Assembly: GCF_009193265.1 (NCBI RefSeq)
Contig: NZ_VZZZ01000002.1
Coordinates: 245,824-309,823, forward strand
DNA length: 64,000 nucleotides
Direction: 5' to 3'
Source: Marinobacter changyiensis
Lineage (GTDB): Bacteria > Pseudomonadota > Gammaproteobacteria > Pseudomonadales > Oleiphilaceae
Shown here piece after piece: positions 16,104-23,865 of this stretch (positions are counted from its first letter, which is position 1; the number at the start of each line of letters is the position of its first letter). A program made the position numbers and the translations under genes. The notes beneath the pieces are model-generated. The model did no database searches and had not been told where the DNA came from. It saw only the letters and a list, made by a program, of their open reading frames with translations.

Positions 16104-16913
16104 TCAGTCCCATTTCGGGGCAAAAGACGGGTTGGCGATACGCTCGCCCCGGTCAAGCTTGTCGATGTCGGCGATTTCCTCTTCACTGAGTCGGATATTC
16201 AGGGCTGCCAGGTTGGCCTTTTGATGTTTCGAGCGCGTTGACGAGGGAATAGGGACCACGCCCCGCGAAACTAACCAGGCAATAGCAATTTGTGCCGGCG
16301 AGGCGTTATGGGCCGCACCGATGCGTATCAGGGTTTCATCCTCCATGACTTTCCCGACCGCCAGGGGCATATAGCCGGTGATGGCAATACCGATCCTCCG
16401 AGCGTGTTCCACCACCTTTCGATTGGCCAGGAACGGGTGCACCTCTACCTGATTGGTGAAGATTGGTGTGTCACCAAGAATGGCTTTGGCTTCATCCATT
16501 TGTGCACAGGTAAAGTTGGATACGCCGATGTGGCGTGTCAGGCCTTCCCGCTGGGCGTCTTTCAGGGCGCCGAGGTAGTCTGCCATTGGCACCTGGTCGT
16601 TCGGGGAAGGCCAATGGATCAGTGCCAGATCGACGTGGTCGGTTTTCAGCCGGTCGAGGCTTTCGTGGAGACTGTTGATCAGCTCGCTGCCAGCCAGCCG
16701 GTCATGCCATATTTTGGTGGTAAGGAATATCCCGCGGCGGGGGATACCGCTGGAGGTTATACCATCACCCACTTCCGCCTCATTCTCGTACATCTGGGCG
16801 GTATCGATGTGGCGATAGCCCAGGGAAAGAGCACTCTTGACGGAATCCCGGGCCACATCACCTTTCAATCGAAAGGTACCCATTCCGATTTCGGGAAGTG
16901 TTTCGAACGACAT
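16104..16913 (-). CDS. dkgB: Aldo/keto reductase, 2,5-diketo-D-gluconate reductase type
   Basis: A 269-residue AKR5-type NADPH reductase close in length to E. coli DkgB. The catalytic tetrad is clear: Asp and Tyr in HIDTAQMYENE, Lys in LTTKIWHD and His in LALIHWPSP. The cofactor-binding VVPIPSSTRSKHQKANL segment is near the C-terminus. The members reduce 2,5-diketo-D-gluconate, methylglyoxal and other aldehydes. GGAGG stands 8 bases before ATG. It is a single gene, divergent from the GFA gene. Confidence 0.87.
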   Translation of the reverse strand: MSFETLPEIGMGTFRLKGDVARDSVKSALSLGYRHIDTAQMYENEAEVGDGITSSGIPRRGIFLTTKIWHDRLAGSELINSLHESLDRLKTDHVDLALIHWPSPNDQVPMADYLGALKDAQREGLTRHIGVSNFTCAQMDEAKAILGDTPIFTNQVEVHPFLANRKVVEHARRIGIAITGYMPLAVGKVMEDETLIRIGAAHNASPAQIAIAWLVSRGVVPIPSSTRSKHQKANLAALNIRLSEEEIADIDKLDRGERIANPSFAPKWD

Positions 16914-17132
16914 TTTATGCGCCTCCTGACTTACTTTGAGGATTGCTTGAGCATGCTAGGGTTGCTTGAGCTTGTCTATACGTTGGTGGTCAGGCAGGCG
17001 TTCTTCAAGCATTTTCGGTGAAAGTTTCTCCATCGGCCCAGCTCCGTGTCACTCCTCACCAACTCACCAGGCTGATTGCAACAGCCAGCTTCAGGCCAGG
17101 GTCGAGGCAGAGTATGATGTCGCCCAAATCAA

Positions 17133-17164
17133 GGAGGCGGTGGTCGCTGAAATCCGCCGCCTCC
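17133..17164. other. GC-rich hairpin upstream of GFA gene
   Basis: GGAGGCGGTGG (17133-17143) and CCGCCGCCTCC (17154-17164) pair over 11 positions, one a G-U pair, with a 10-base loop. It ends 23 bases before the ATG at 17188, so it would fold in the leader. Whether it regulates translation is unknown; the rest of 16914-17187 shows no gene. Confidence 0.4.
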
Positions 17165-17187
17165 CAATCTTGTCCGGAGAATGATTC

Positions 17188-17601
17188 ATGCTGACAGGTC
17201 AATGTTTGTGCGGTGGTATTCGATTCGAGTATAGCGGGCCTCTGGGTCCTGTTGCACTTTGCCACTGCAGCCAGTGTCGACGGGCCCATGGCAGCGCCTT
17301 CTCGGCCAGTGCGCCGGTACAGAAATTGCATTTTCGTTTTACGGTTGGCGAGGAACTGATTCGGGAGTTTGAATCCCGCCCCGGTAAGTACCGGGCATTC
17401 TGCTCCGGATGCGGCAGCCCGCTCTACAGCCGGGTTGACGCCATTCCGGGCATCCTGCGGTTGCGGGTCGGTGTGATCAACGAAGCGCTCGGTAAACAGC
17501 CGGCGTCACATGTGTTCGTCGGATCAAAAGCCGACTGGTACGCCATCACCGATGACATTCCCCAGTACGACAAGCTGGAACGCACCAACGACCCCCACTA
17601 A
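17188..17601 (+). CDS. GFA-family zinc protein (Mss4-like fold)
   Basis: A 137-residue member of the GFA (glutathione-dependent formaldehyde-activating) family. Zinc ligands: GQCLCGGIRF, ALCHCSQCRRAHG and FCSGCGSPLYS, that is the usual CxC, CxxC and CxxCG set. Members of this family adopt an Mss4-like fold and bind zinc and sometimes glutathione; true formaldehyde activation is shown only for Gfa itself, and most homologues have unknown roles. It converges on the PQQ-dependent dehydrogenase gene. Confidence 0.86.
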   Translation: MLTGQCLCGGIRFEYSGPLGPVALCHCSQCRRAHGSAFSASAPVQKLHFRFTVGEELIREFESRPGKYRAFCSGCGSPLYSRVDAIPGILRLRVGVINEALGKQPASHVFVGSKADWYAITDDIPQYDKLERTNDPH

Positions 17602-17651
17602 ATCCATAACGCAGGCATTTTGACAGAGCGCTGAGCTGGCGTCCGCCCGGA

Positions 17652-18782
17652 TCAGGACGCAGCCGGACGCAGCCGGATGACCTTGCCATTCGCTTCATCG
17701 GTTAGTAACCACAGGCTGCCGTCGGGGCCCATCCGCACATCCCGGATACGTTTCCCGAAATCCTCCAGCAAGTCTTCCTCTTCGGTCACTTTGCCATTTT
17801 CGATGCTGAGTCTGACGAGCTTCTGCATCTTGAGAGCCCCGACAAACAGGTCGCCCCGCCAGCCCGGGAACTCATCGCCGGTGTAGAATGCCATACCGGA
17901 CGGTGCGATGGACGGGTCCCAGTAGTGCAGGGGCTGGGCCATGCCCGCCTCCTCGGTTTTATCGGTGATTGGCAGGCCGCTGTAACCGATACCATAGGTG
18001 ATTTCAGGCCAGCCATAATTGGTGCCTGCGCGAATGATATTGATTTCATCCCCACCCCGGGGGCCGTGCTCGTGGCTCCAGACCTCGCCGGTTTCAGGGT
18101 GCACCGTCATACCCTGAATGTTGCGGTTACCGTAGGTGTAGAAAGTGTCTTGCACCGAGCCGTCATCGACAAAGGGGTTGCCGGGCGCGGGTAACCCATC
18201 GATGGTTAGCCGATGCACGCCGCCGGCGTCATCGCCGGTGTCCTGGGCGCGCTCCATTTCACCGCGGTCACCCACGCTGACATACAGGTTCTTGTCTGCA
18301 TCAAACACCATGCGTCCGGCAAAATGACGGCTGGTATTGGACCGTGGCTGGGCCTCGAAAATCACCTCGACGTTGTTAAGCTGGCCGTCCTGGTACTCGG
18401 CGCGGGCGACACGGGTGGTCATTCCGGCGGATGTTTGATGAGAATAACTTAACATCAGTAACCGGTTCTCGCTGAAATCCGGGTGCAGTACGATATCCAG
18501 TAGACCACCCTGGCCGGCTACCACCAGATCGGGAACGCCGGTAACAGGCTTATCGACCAGTTCACCCTTGCGAATGATGCGCAGACGGCCGGCGCGCTCG
18601 GTGACCAGCTGGTCTCCATTAGGCAGAAAGGCCAGCGCCCAGGGGTGCTCAAGTCCATCGGCGACGGTCTCGAGTTGGAACTTGTGATCTGATGAGTCAA
18701 ACGTTTGCGCCGCTACCACCAGTGGTGCACACACCAGCACCATTGAAGCGATGTTGCCAAGACGCGTCGGACTGATAGCCAT
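17652..18782 (-). CDS. PQQ-dependent soluble aldose sugar dehydrogenase type
   Basis: A 376-residue six-bladed propeller protein of the Asd/YliI/sGDH family. An N-terminal signal (MAISPTRLGNIASMVLVCAPLVVAAQ) exports it. LEHPWALAFLPNGDQLVTERAGRLRII is the family's opening strand, with repeated blade motifs such as GQGGLLDIVLHPDF, HFAGRMVFD, EHGPRGGDEINI and YTGDEFPGWRGDLFVGAL. These proteins oxidise aldoses in the periplasm using PQQ. ATG at 18782 is chosen because GAGGAAAA lies upstream; longer in-frame starts would put the signal peptide internally. No PQQ synthesis gene is nearby. Confidence 0.87.
   Translation of the reverse strand: MAISPTRLGNIASMVLVCAPLVVAAQTFDSSDHKFQLETVADGLEHPWALAFLPNGDQLVTERAGRLRIIRKGELVDKPVTGVPDLVVAGQGGLLDIVLHPDFSENRLLMLSYSHQTSAGMTTRVARAEYQDGQLNNVEVIFEAQPRSNTSRHFAGRMVFDADKNLYVSVGDRGEMERAQDTGDDAGGVHRLTIDGLPAPGNPFVDDGSVQDTFYTYGNRNIQGMTVHPETGEVWSHEHGPRGGDEINIIRAGTNYGWPEITYGIGYSGLPITDKTEEAGMAQPLHYWDPSIAPSGMAFYTGDEFPGWRGDLFVGALKMQKLVRLSIENGKVTEEEDLLEDFGKRIRDVRMGPDGSLWLLTDEANGKVIRLRPAAS
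17655..17674. repeat. 10-bp perfect tandem at the sugar dehydrogenase C-terminus
   Basis: GGACGCAGCC occurs twice in direct succession, ending 1 base from the stop codon (17652-17654), and codes for part of the final RLRPAAS. Confidence 0.7.
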
Positions 18783-18946
18783 GTGAATTTTCCTCATCTT
18801 TGGTCGATGTTTTATGTCCATACCCATGAAATCATCAAACGACAGTAAAGCCTGACTTGTCCAGATTACCTTTCCTTGATCCGGATTTGGATGCGTTTTC
18901 GGGGCTATGCCATACTGAAATGACAAATTGGTGAAAGGAGATGTGT

Positions 18947-19162
18947 ATGTCAGATCATCATGTATATAAAAAGGTGGAAATTGTCGGCTCATCCAGAGTG
19001 AGCATCGATGAGGCAATTAACAATGCCATAGCGGAATGCAGCAAACGCATCAAGAATGTGGAATGGTTTGAAGTCCAGGAGACCCGTGGCCATGTCGAGA
19101 ACGGCAAGGTGGGCCATTATCAGGTCGTGCTGAAAGTGGGGTTTCGAATTGAAAACAGTTAA
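18947..19162 (+). CDS. Dodecin, flavin-storage protein
   Basis: A 71-residue dodecin. The pattern HVYKKVEIVGSSRVSIDEAINNAIAECSKRIKNVEWFEVQETRGHVENGKVGHYQVVLKVGFRIE is the family's beta-alpha-beta-beta layout, with Trp near residue 36 that stacks on flavin and Gln near 57. Dodecins assemble as hollow dodecamers binding FMN/riboflavin (or CoA). AAGGAG abuts an ATG at 18941 and is 6 bases from the ATG at 18947; the latter is used. It is a free-standing gene, divergent from the PQQ-type dehydrogenase. Confidence 0.92.
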   Translation: MSDHHVYKKVEIVGSSRVSIDEAINNAIAECSKRIKNVEWFEVQETRGHVENGKVGHYQVVLKVGFRIENS

Positions 19163-19206
19163 GTGAATTCTGGGAGAATCCTTGTCATTATGCCGCAGTC
19201 CAGAAC

Positions 19207-19665
19207 TCAGCCGGAGGGCCGGGTGTTCTTCTGGAGCCAGCGATCCAGTTGATCGGCGAAGTGTTTGCGGTCACTTTGGGAAAACTCCGACGGGCCACCG
19301 GTGACCTGTCCGGCATTGCGCATTTCTTCCATGAAGTTGCGCATAGCGAGGCGCTGACGAATATTTTCCCTGGTAAAGGCCACGCCTCTGGGGTTGAAGA
19401 CATCCGCGCCTTTTTCGATGGCGTCTGCGGCCAGCGGAATATCCTGGGTAATAACGAGGTCACCCTGACTGAGTTGCTCAACGATTTCGTTGTCGGCCAC
19501 GTCGAAACCCTGCATGACTTGTCTGGCCTTGATGAATGGGCTGGGAGGCAGGCGGATTACGTGGTTGGCTATAAAAGTAGTGGTGATTTTCCAGCGCTCG
19601 GCGGCACGGCAGAGAATTTCCTTAACCGGAACCGGGCAGGCGTCGGCATCGACCCAGATTGGCAT
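19207..19665 (-). CDS. YaiI/YqxD family protein (DUF188)
   Basis: A 152-residue protein starting [18 protein letters not shown], the hallmark of the YaiI/YqxD family, with a PIN-like fold. Further conserved segments are [16 protein letters not shown] (here [16 protein letters not shown]) and [29 protein letters not shown]. The acidic VDADACP and QDIPLA stretches suggest a metal site and nuclease-like chemistry, but no activity is established. An in-frame start at 19830 would add 55 residues overlapping a repeat element and is rejected. Confidence 0.88.
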   Translation of the reverse strand: MPIWVDADACPVPVKEILCRAAERWKITTTFIANHVIRLPPSPFIKARQVMQGFDVADNEIVEQLSQGDLVITQDIPLAADAIEKGADVFNPRGVAFTRENIRQRLAMRNFMEEMRNAGQVTGGPSEFSQSDRKHFADQLDRWLQKNTRPSG

Positions 19666-19975
19666 TTTGGTTTTTCCATTTGAGAATGTTGGATGAGAGC
19701 TTATCGGGTTTTGGGTGAGCCTGGGAGTTGTTATCTGCGTATTTCTCCGTGTATTGGGGGTGGCCTTATCGGGGAAGCTTTTTCGAAACACGCCCGCGAG
19801 TACGTCCCTGTAGGGCTCGATTCGGGCCATCCTTGGCCCTCAACGGTTTTGAAAATGCTGCCCCCATAAGGCCTTTCTAGCTTTGGTGATGGCCGTCGCA
19901 TGTTTGTCTGTGAATGTGGAGATAACTCGATGAATTGTTATCTCGGGAATCGGACTGGGTTCGGGAGGCGAAGCT
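19666..19975. other. Gene-free interval holding repeat element copy 3
   Basis: The 310 bases between the divergent YaiI and histidine phosphatase genes hold the palindromic element at 19762-19873 and about 100 bases of leader before the ATG at 19976. No gene is seen. Confidence 0.6.
19762..19873 (-). repeat. Intergenic inverted-repeat element, copy 3
   Basis: Outer arms GGCCTTATCGGGGAAGC (19762-19778) and its near-complement at 19857-19873 match at 15 of 17 positions; inner arms are TTTTTCGAAAC and GGTTTTGAAAA. The interior on the minus strand reads AGGGCCAAGGATGGCC, then GAGCCCTACAGGGACGTA, corresponding to the GAGCCATGGATGGC and GAGCGTACAGGGAAGTA blocks of copy 2. It is thus a diverged member of the same family with different arm sequence. 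Confidence 0.65.
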
Positions 19976-20548
19976 ATGAAAAGTGTGAGGAACTATTTTT
20001 TAACACTCTGTGTCGCTTGTCTGTTGTTGGCCAACGGTGTTAGCGCGGAAGATAACCCGGAAGCGTGGCAGGCTCTGGCCGAGGGGCGGGCTGTGCTGAT
20101 GTTGCGCCATGCGCTGGCACCGGGGGTGGGGGACCCCGACAATTTCAGGGTTGATGATTGCTCAACCCAGCGCAACCTTAACGACGCGGGGCGCGAGCAG
20201 GCCCGGGCCTGGAAACCTTTGCTGGCGGCACATGGTATCGACCAGGCGAGGGTGTTCAGCAGTCAGTGGTGCCGGTGCCTGGAGACCGCACGGGAAATGA
20301 ACGTGGGCCCGGTTGAGGAGATGGCATCTTTAAATTCCTTTTTCCAGAACCGTGGCAATGGCGCCATGCAGACCCGTCAAACCATCTCGATTGTGAATGC
20401 ATTGAAGGATGGGGAGCCGGTAGTGCTGGTATCCCATCAGGTTAACATCACTGCGCTGACGGACGTCTATCCATCTTCCAATGAGGGTTTGATTCTGGCG
20501 CTGCCCTTGTCGGAAACACCCACGGTGCTGGCACAGGTGGCGCCATAA
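19976..20548 (+). CDS. Exported histidine phosphatase family protein
   Basis: A 190-residue protein with a cleavable signal (NYFLTLCVACLLLANGVSA) and a compact phosphoglycerate-mutase-like domain. VLMLRHALAPGVGDPDNF contains the phospho-acceptor His in an RHxL form, FSSQWCRCLETA the second Arg region, and VLVSHQVNITAL the second catalytic His. It probably acts on phosphate esters in the periplasm; the substrate is unknown. GGGAGG precedes ATG by about 7 bases. Confidence 0.85.
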   Translation: MKSVRNYFLTLCVACLLLANGVSAEDNPEAWQALAEGRAVLMLRHALAPGVGDPDNFRVDDCSTQRNLNDAGREQARAWKPLLAAHGIDQARVFSSQWCRCLETAREMNVGPVEEMASLNSFFQNRGNGAMQTRQTISIVNALKDGEPVVLVSHQVNITALTDVYPSSNEGLILALPLSETPTVLAQVAP

Positions 20549-20646
20549 CGCCCTGGTGCAAGAGCATAAGTCCGCTGGGCACTTGCGCTGGCAGGCCGAT
20601 CACGCAACACTCTTGCGCTGAATTCAACCATCGCTTTCGAGGCCAT

Positions 20647-21156
20647 ATGACGCGCATTATATCTTTCTGTCTGGCAGTTCTGCTTATGGCTGTAGCTCTG
20701 CCCTCTGCTGCCCATGATTACAGTCAGGGTGAGGTGTCGATCGAACACCCCTGGAGCCGTCCAACGCCGCCGGGCATCATGATGGGGGTGGGTTACATGA
20801 CGATCCGCAATACCGGCAACAGCGAAATTGTGCTCAAGGCGGTGGACACATCCAGGGCGGCCAGGGTATCCATCCACAAAACTGTGAGTCAGGATGGCAC
20901 CATGCGGATGCGCCTGTTGAAAGATGGTCTCATAATCCCGGCCGGTGGGATCGTCGAACTCAAGCCCATGAGCTATCACCTGATGCTGGAACAGCTTGGT
21001 GGACCGTTGAAAGTCGGGGAGCAGGTTCCGCTGACATTGACGTTTGATGGCGCGCCGGACATGGAAGTGGAGCTGTCGGTAGATTCAATGGACGGCAATA
21101 ACCACAACTCGGGTCAGCGTCCAGCCAGCCATCAGGGTATGACGCAGGATCACTGA
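20647..21156 (+). CDS. PCu(A)C-type periplasmic copper chaperone
   Basis: A 169-residue exported protein (signal FCLAVLLMAVALPSAAHA-like, cleaved after AAH or nearby). The body holds HPWSRPTPPGIMMGVGYMTI, IHKTVSQDGTMRMR and ELKPMSYHLMLEQL, which supply the H-x-M-type ligands of the PCu(A)C family. These proteins bind Cu(I) and deliver it to the CuA site of cytochrome oxidase. The C-terminal tail is His/Met-rich (NNHNSGQRPASHQGMTQDH), an extra potential copper site. It is followed one base later by a methyltransferase gene. Confidence 0.88.
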   Translation: MTRIISFCLAVLLMAVALPSAAHDYSQGEVSIEHPWSRPTPPGIMMGVGYMTIRNTGNSEIVLKAVDTSRAARVSIHKTVSQDGTMRMRLLKDGLIIPAGGIVELKPMSYHLMLEQLGGPLKVGEQVPLTLTFDGAPDMEVELSVDSMDGNNHNSGQRPASHQGMTQDH

Positions 21157-21157
21157 T

Positions 21158-21814
21158 ATGGCGGTGGATTCGGGGTTGCGCTGCACCGTATGCCGTGCCG
21201 ATCACTTGAGGCTGTTGGAAACCATCAAGGAGGTACGCTATTGGCGCTGCTCCCGGTGTGAGGCGACTTTGATGGACCCGGTGCACTGGCTTACGGCAGA
21301 CCAGGAAAAAGCGGTATACGATTTGCATGACAACCATGCCGAAGATCCCGGTTACTGCAGGTTCCTGGCAAAACTCGCCAATCCACTGTTGGAAAAGCTT
21401 TCCCCGGGCGCCCTTGGGCTGGATTTCGGCTGTGGCCCGGGGCCTGTGCTGGCAAGTATGCTGGCAGAGCAGGGCATGGAGATGGCGATCTACGACCCCC
21501 TGTATTTCCCTGACAGGTCGGCGTTGAAGGCCCGTTATGACTTCATTACCTGCACCGAGGTTGCCGAGCATCTGCATGATCCATTTGAAACCTTCACGCG
21601 GCTCGCGCAAATGCTCCGGCCCGGGGGATTGCTGGGACTGATGACCTGTTTTCAAACCGACGATGCCCGGTTCGCCAACTGGCATTATCGGCGTGATCCG
21701 AGCCATGTCGTGTTTTATCGGGAACGCACCATGAGCTGGTTGGCGCAAAACCTGGGATTGAATCTGGTGATACCGGCCAAGGATGTAGCGCTTTTCCATC
21801 AGCCCGCCCGGTAG
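21158..21814 (+). CDS. SAM-dependent methyltransferase with N-terminal zinc ribbon
   Basis: A 218-residue class I methyltransferase. Residues 7-30 hold two Cys pairs (CTVC and CSRC) forming a probable zinc ribbon, then the SAM-binding LGLDFGCGPGPVLASML and FITCTEVAEHLHDPFETFTRL. It has the layout of methyltransferases that act on small molecules or on proteins; the target is unknown. It begins 1 base after the PCu(A)C gene stop, so it is likely cotranscribed, though a functional link to copper is not evident. Confidence 0.84.
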   Translation: MAVDSGLRCTVCRADHLRLLETIKEVRYWRCSRCEATLMDPVHWLTADQEKAVYDLHDNHAEDPGYCRFLAKLANPLLEKLSPGALGLDFGCGPGPVLASMLAEQGMEMAIYDPLYFPDRSALKARYDFITCTEVAEHLHDPFETFTRLAQMLRPGGLLGLMTCFQTDDARFANWHYRRDPSHVVFYRERTMSWLAQNLGLNLVIPAKDVALFHQPAR

Positions 21815-21839
21815 CTCCCGCTACCAGGCTTGAATACTC

Positions 21840-22091
21840 CTATGACCGTGGCCGACGGTCTCCTTCCAGAAAGTTAATGACAAATACGGCTTTTCCGTAA
21901 GTGTCGAATGACCATTTCATGATCTCTGACAAAACCCTCATTACGTCATCAAATTCGCCGAAGATCTGGGTGCTCATCCGGTTGGGATACACTTCCAGCC
22001 CACTGAGCTCGAGGCGTTTGATGAGCTCTTTGATAGGCGCTTTGTAGTCGTCCGTCAAAGGGTAGTAACTGATCTGTGCTGACAGGTACAT
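21840..22091 (-). CDS. Thiamine-binding (YkoF/MTH1187-like) small protein
   Basis: An 83-residue protein whose pattern MYLSAQISYYPLTDDYKAPIKELIKRLELSGLEVYPNRMSTQIFG-EFDDVMRVL matches the YkoF/MTH1187 ferredoxin-like family that binds thiamine or hydroxymethylpyrimidine. GGAGG stands directly before the start. No thiamine-synthesis or transport gene is adjacent, so the ligand is a family inference only. It converges on the methyltransferase gene. Confidence 0.8.
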   Translation of the reverse strand: MYLSAQISYYPLTDDYKAPIKELIKRLELSGLEVYPNRMSTQIFGEFDDVMRVLSEIMKWSFDTYGKAVFVINFLEGDRRPRS

Positions 22092-22207
22092 GGGACCTCC
22101 GCATCTCTGAATGTCGGACTGCTCTACCAGATACGGTGCTTGGCGCCGGCAAGGTTTTCAATGGGCTGGAGACAAAAGATGGTTACCATCCGGTAACGGA
22201 AAAGGCA

Positions 22208-23632
22208 TCAGAATGTCGAGAGCCCGGTTGCTTCCATCAACCGGTAACGCCAGTAACGAAGTTGTGAGTGGTCGGAATAGGCCTCGTAAGGCAGACTGAG
22301 CACCGGAGTTGAGGCTGGTCCGGCTCTCCATTGGCGGTCAAAAAAGGCTTGGGCCTGCTCAATCAGCGGGGTGACGGTCACGCCTCGAATGACAATATCG
22401 GTCTCGAGGTTCAGGTTGTTCAGGTTGCGCCGGGTGAAGTTTGCCGACCCCATCAGCAATTGCCACTTATCATCACTGTCCCGGCGCATCAGCATCTTGC
22501 TGTGGCACTGTTCACCATGGGTGTTACACCAGCGCACAGGTATGCCTGCCCGGGTTAACTCCATTGCCACCTGACGATTGGGAATGCCACTTTTTTTATG
22601 GCCAAAAGCATCCTTGTTCGGATCCAGTAAAATCCGGACCTCGACGCCCCGGTCATGGGCATTAATAAACGCTGTCACGAGTTTCCGGTGGGAGAGGTAA
22701 AACATGGCCAGGTCCAGCTTCGTGCCCCCGCGCGCTGAATCAATCATCGCCAGCGCCGAGTCGAGAATTTTTGCCTCAGTAACCACGTTGGCGACAACGC
22801 TTTCAGCCTGCTCGGGCACTGTGTTGGGTGAAATGTCCGAGGTAGAATTTAGCCTGGCATCGGAATACGCCAGCACGGCCTGCTCGCTGGCGAGCAAATC
22901 GTTCACCGCGGGGCCAGCAAAACTCAGGGCCATATTGCTGTGCTTGCTGCTGCCATCATGGGGGTTGGCGGAGGTAATCAGTCCTCGTAAATGGTCGCCT
23001 TCATCCACGATCAGAACTTTTCGGTGGTTGGCCTTGAAGTTCGGTAGCGCCAGGTAGCTGCGCAAGGTGGCCTTGCCATCGGTCAGCAGATTTGGCAGCC
23101 AGCCGGAGGTATCCGAGTTCCCCAGCCATTGGCAACATAGGCGCCAGCCCGCGGACCATACCGGATTGGAATCTCTGAGCCGGTTGAGGTCGGTCTCGAT
23201 CACCGGGATGCCAGCATCCCTGAGGCGCTCGAAATGGGGTGATTTGTGCCCTCCGTAAAAGGTATTCAGAGGATCGCTGATAACCACAATGCGAATATCC
23301 TCGACCTGCTGACTGCGGCTGATGAGTGCCTCGGTCAATTGCTCCGACAGTGGTCGGTGGCTGTCATCGGGCCGGCTGTCGTTGAACAGGAACATGTCCA
23401 CCATGATCAGCTCTTCGGCCTGGCCGATCAGCCGGAAGACCTCATCAAAAATTGCATATTCCATTTGTTCGCGGTCGCTGGCGTCCCGCCAGGTCAGATC
23501 GGTAAACAGCCGGGCATCAATCAGGGGACGTTCCGGGCCTTTGTAGTTCAGGCCCTCAGGTAATGGTTTGAATACGTGGTAGGCACCGGTTCCGACGATC
23601 AGTAGAACCATCAGCAGCAGTAAAATTTTCAA
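22208..23632 (-). CDS. Phospholipase-D-family protein, membrane-anchored
   Basis: A 474-residue protein with an N-terminal anchor (KILLLLMVLLIVGTGAYHVF) and two PLD half-sites. Half-site one is NHRKVLIVDEGDH followed by GLITSANPHDGSS; half-site two is CHSKMLMRRDSDD followed by LMGSANFTRRNL. Both HxK...GSxN sets needed for the phosphohistidine mechanism are present. It resembles cardiolipin-synthase/transphosphatidylase relatives and is probably periplasmic or facing the outer leaflet. The apparent start is TTG at 23632; ATG at 23611 would cut into the anchor. Single gene. Confidence 0.85.
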   Translation of the reverse strand: MKILLLLMVLLIVGTGAYHVFKPLPEGLNYKGPERPLIDARLFTDLTWRDASDREQMEYAIFDEVFRLIGQAEELIMVDMFLFNDSRPDDSHRPLSEQLTEALISRSQQVEDIRIVVISDPLNTFYGGHKSPHFERLRDAGIPVIETDLNRLRDSNPVWSAGWRLCCQWLGNSDTSGWLPNLLTDGKATLRSYLALPNFKANHRKVLIVDEGDHLRGLITSANPHDGSSKHSNMALSFAGPAVNDLLASEQAVLAYSDARLNSTSDISPNTVPEQAESVVANVVTEAKILDSALAMIDSARGGTKLDLAMFYLSHRKLVTAFINAHDRGVEVRILLDPNKDAFGHKKSGIPNRQVAMELTRAGIPVRWCNTHGEQCHSKMLMRRDSDDKWQLLMGSANFTRRNLNNLNLETDIVIRGVTVTPLIEQAQAFFDRQWRAGPASTPVLSLPYEAYSDHSQLRYWRYRLMEATGLSTF

Positions 23633-23865
23633 GCATCTTACTCGTGGACAGGGTTAACATTAGCTACGGACGAGGGCCGCGCCCAAAAGTGGTCCCAGCG
23701 TACCTCAGATCATGCGAATCCAGAAGCTTTCCGGGCAGTGTGGGCCGCCGAAATTCAAAACCCCGTGACATTACGGAGGTGTAAAGAAGAATAGGGTGTC
23801 TCTGCCGTCCACTGCGCTTATCGCTACGTAATTAAAGACACGATTGATCGTCAGGGAACGCCGAA

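Noticed and set aside
16966..17184. A 72-codon frame ending just before the GFA gene
   Set aside because: Its start has no ribosome site, its first half is low-complexity Ser/Arg and its last part is simply the hairpin stem. I do not count it as a gene.
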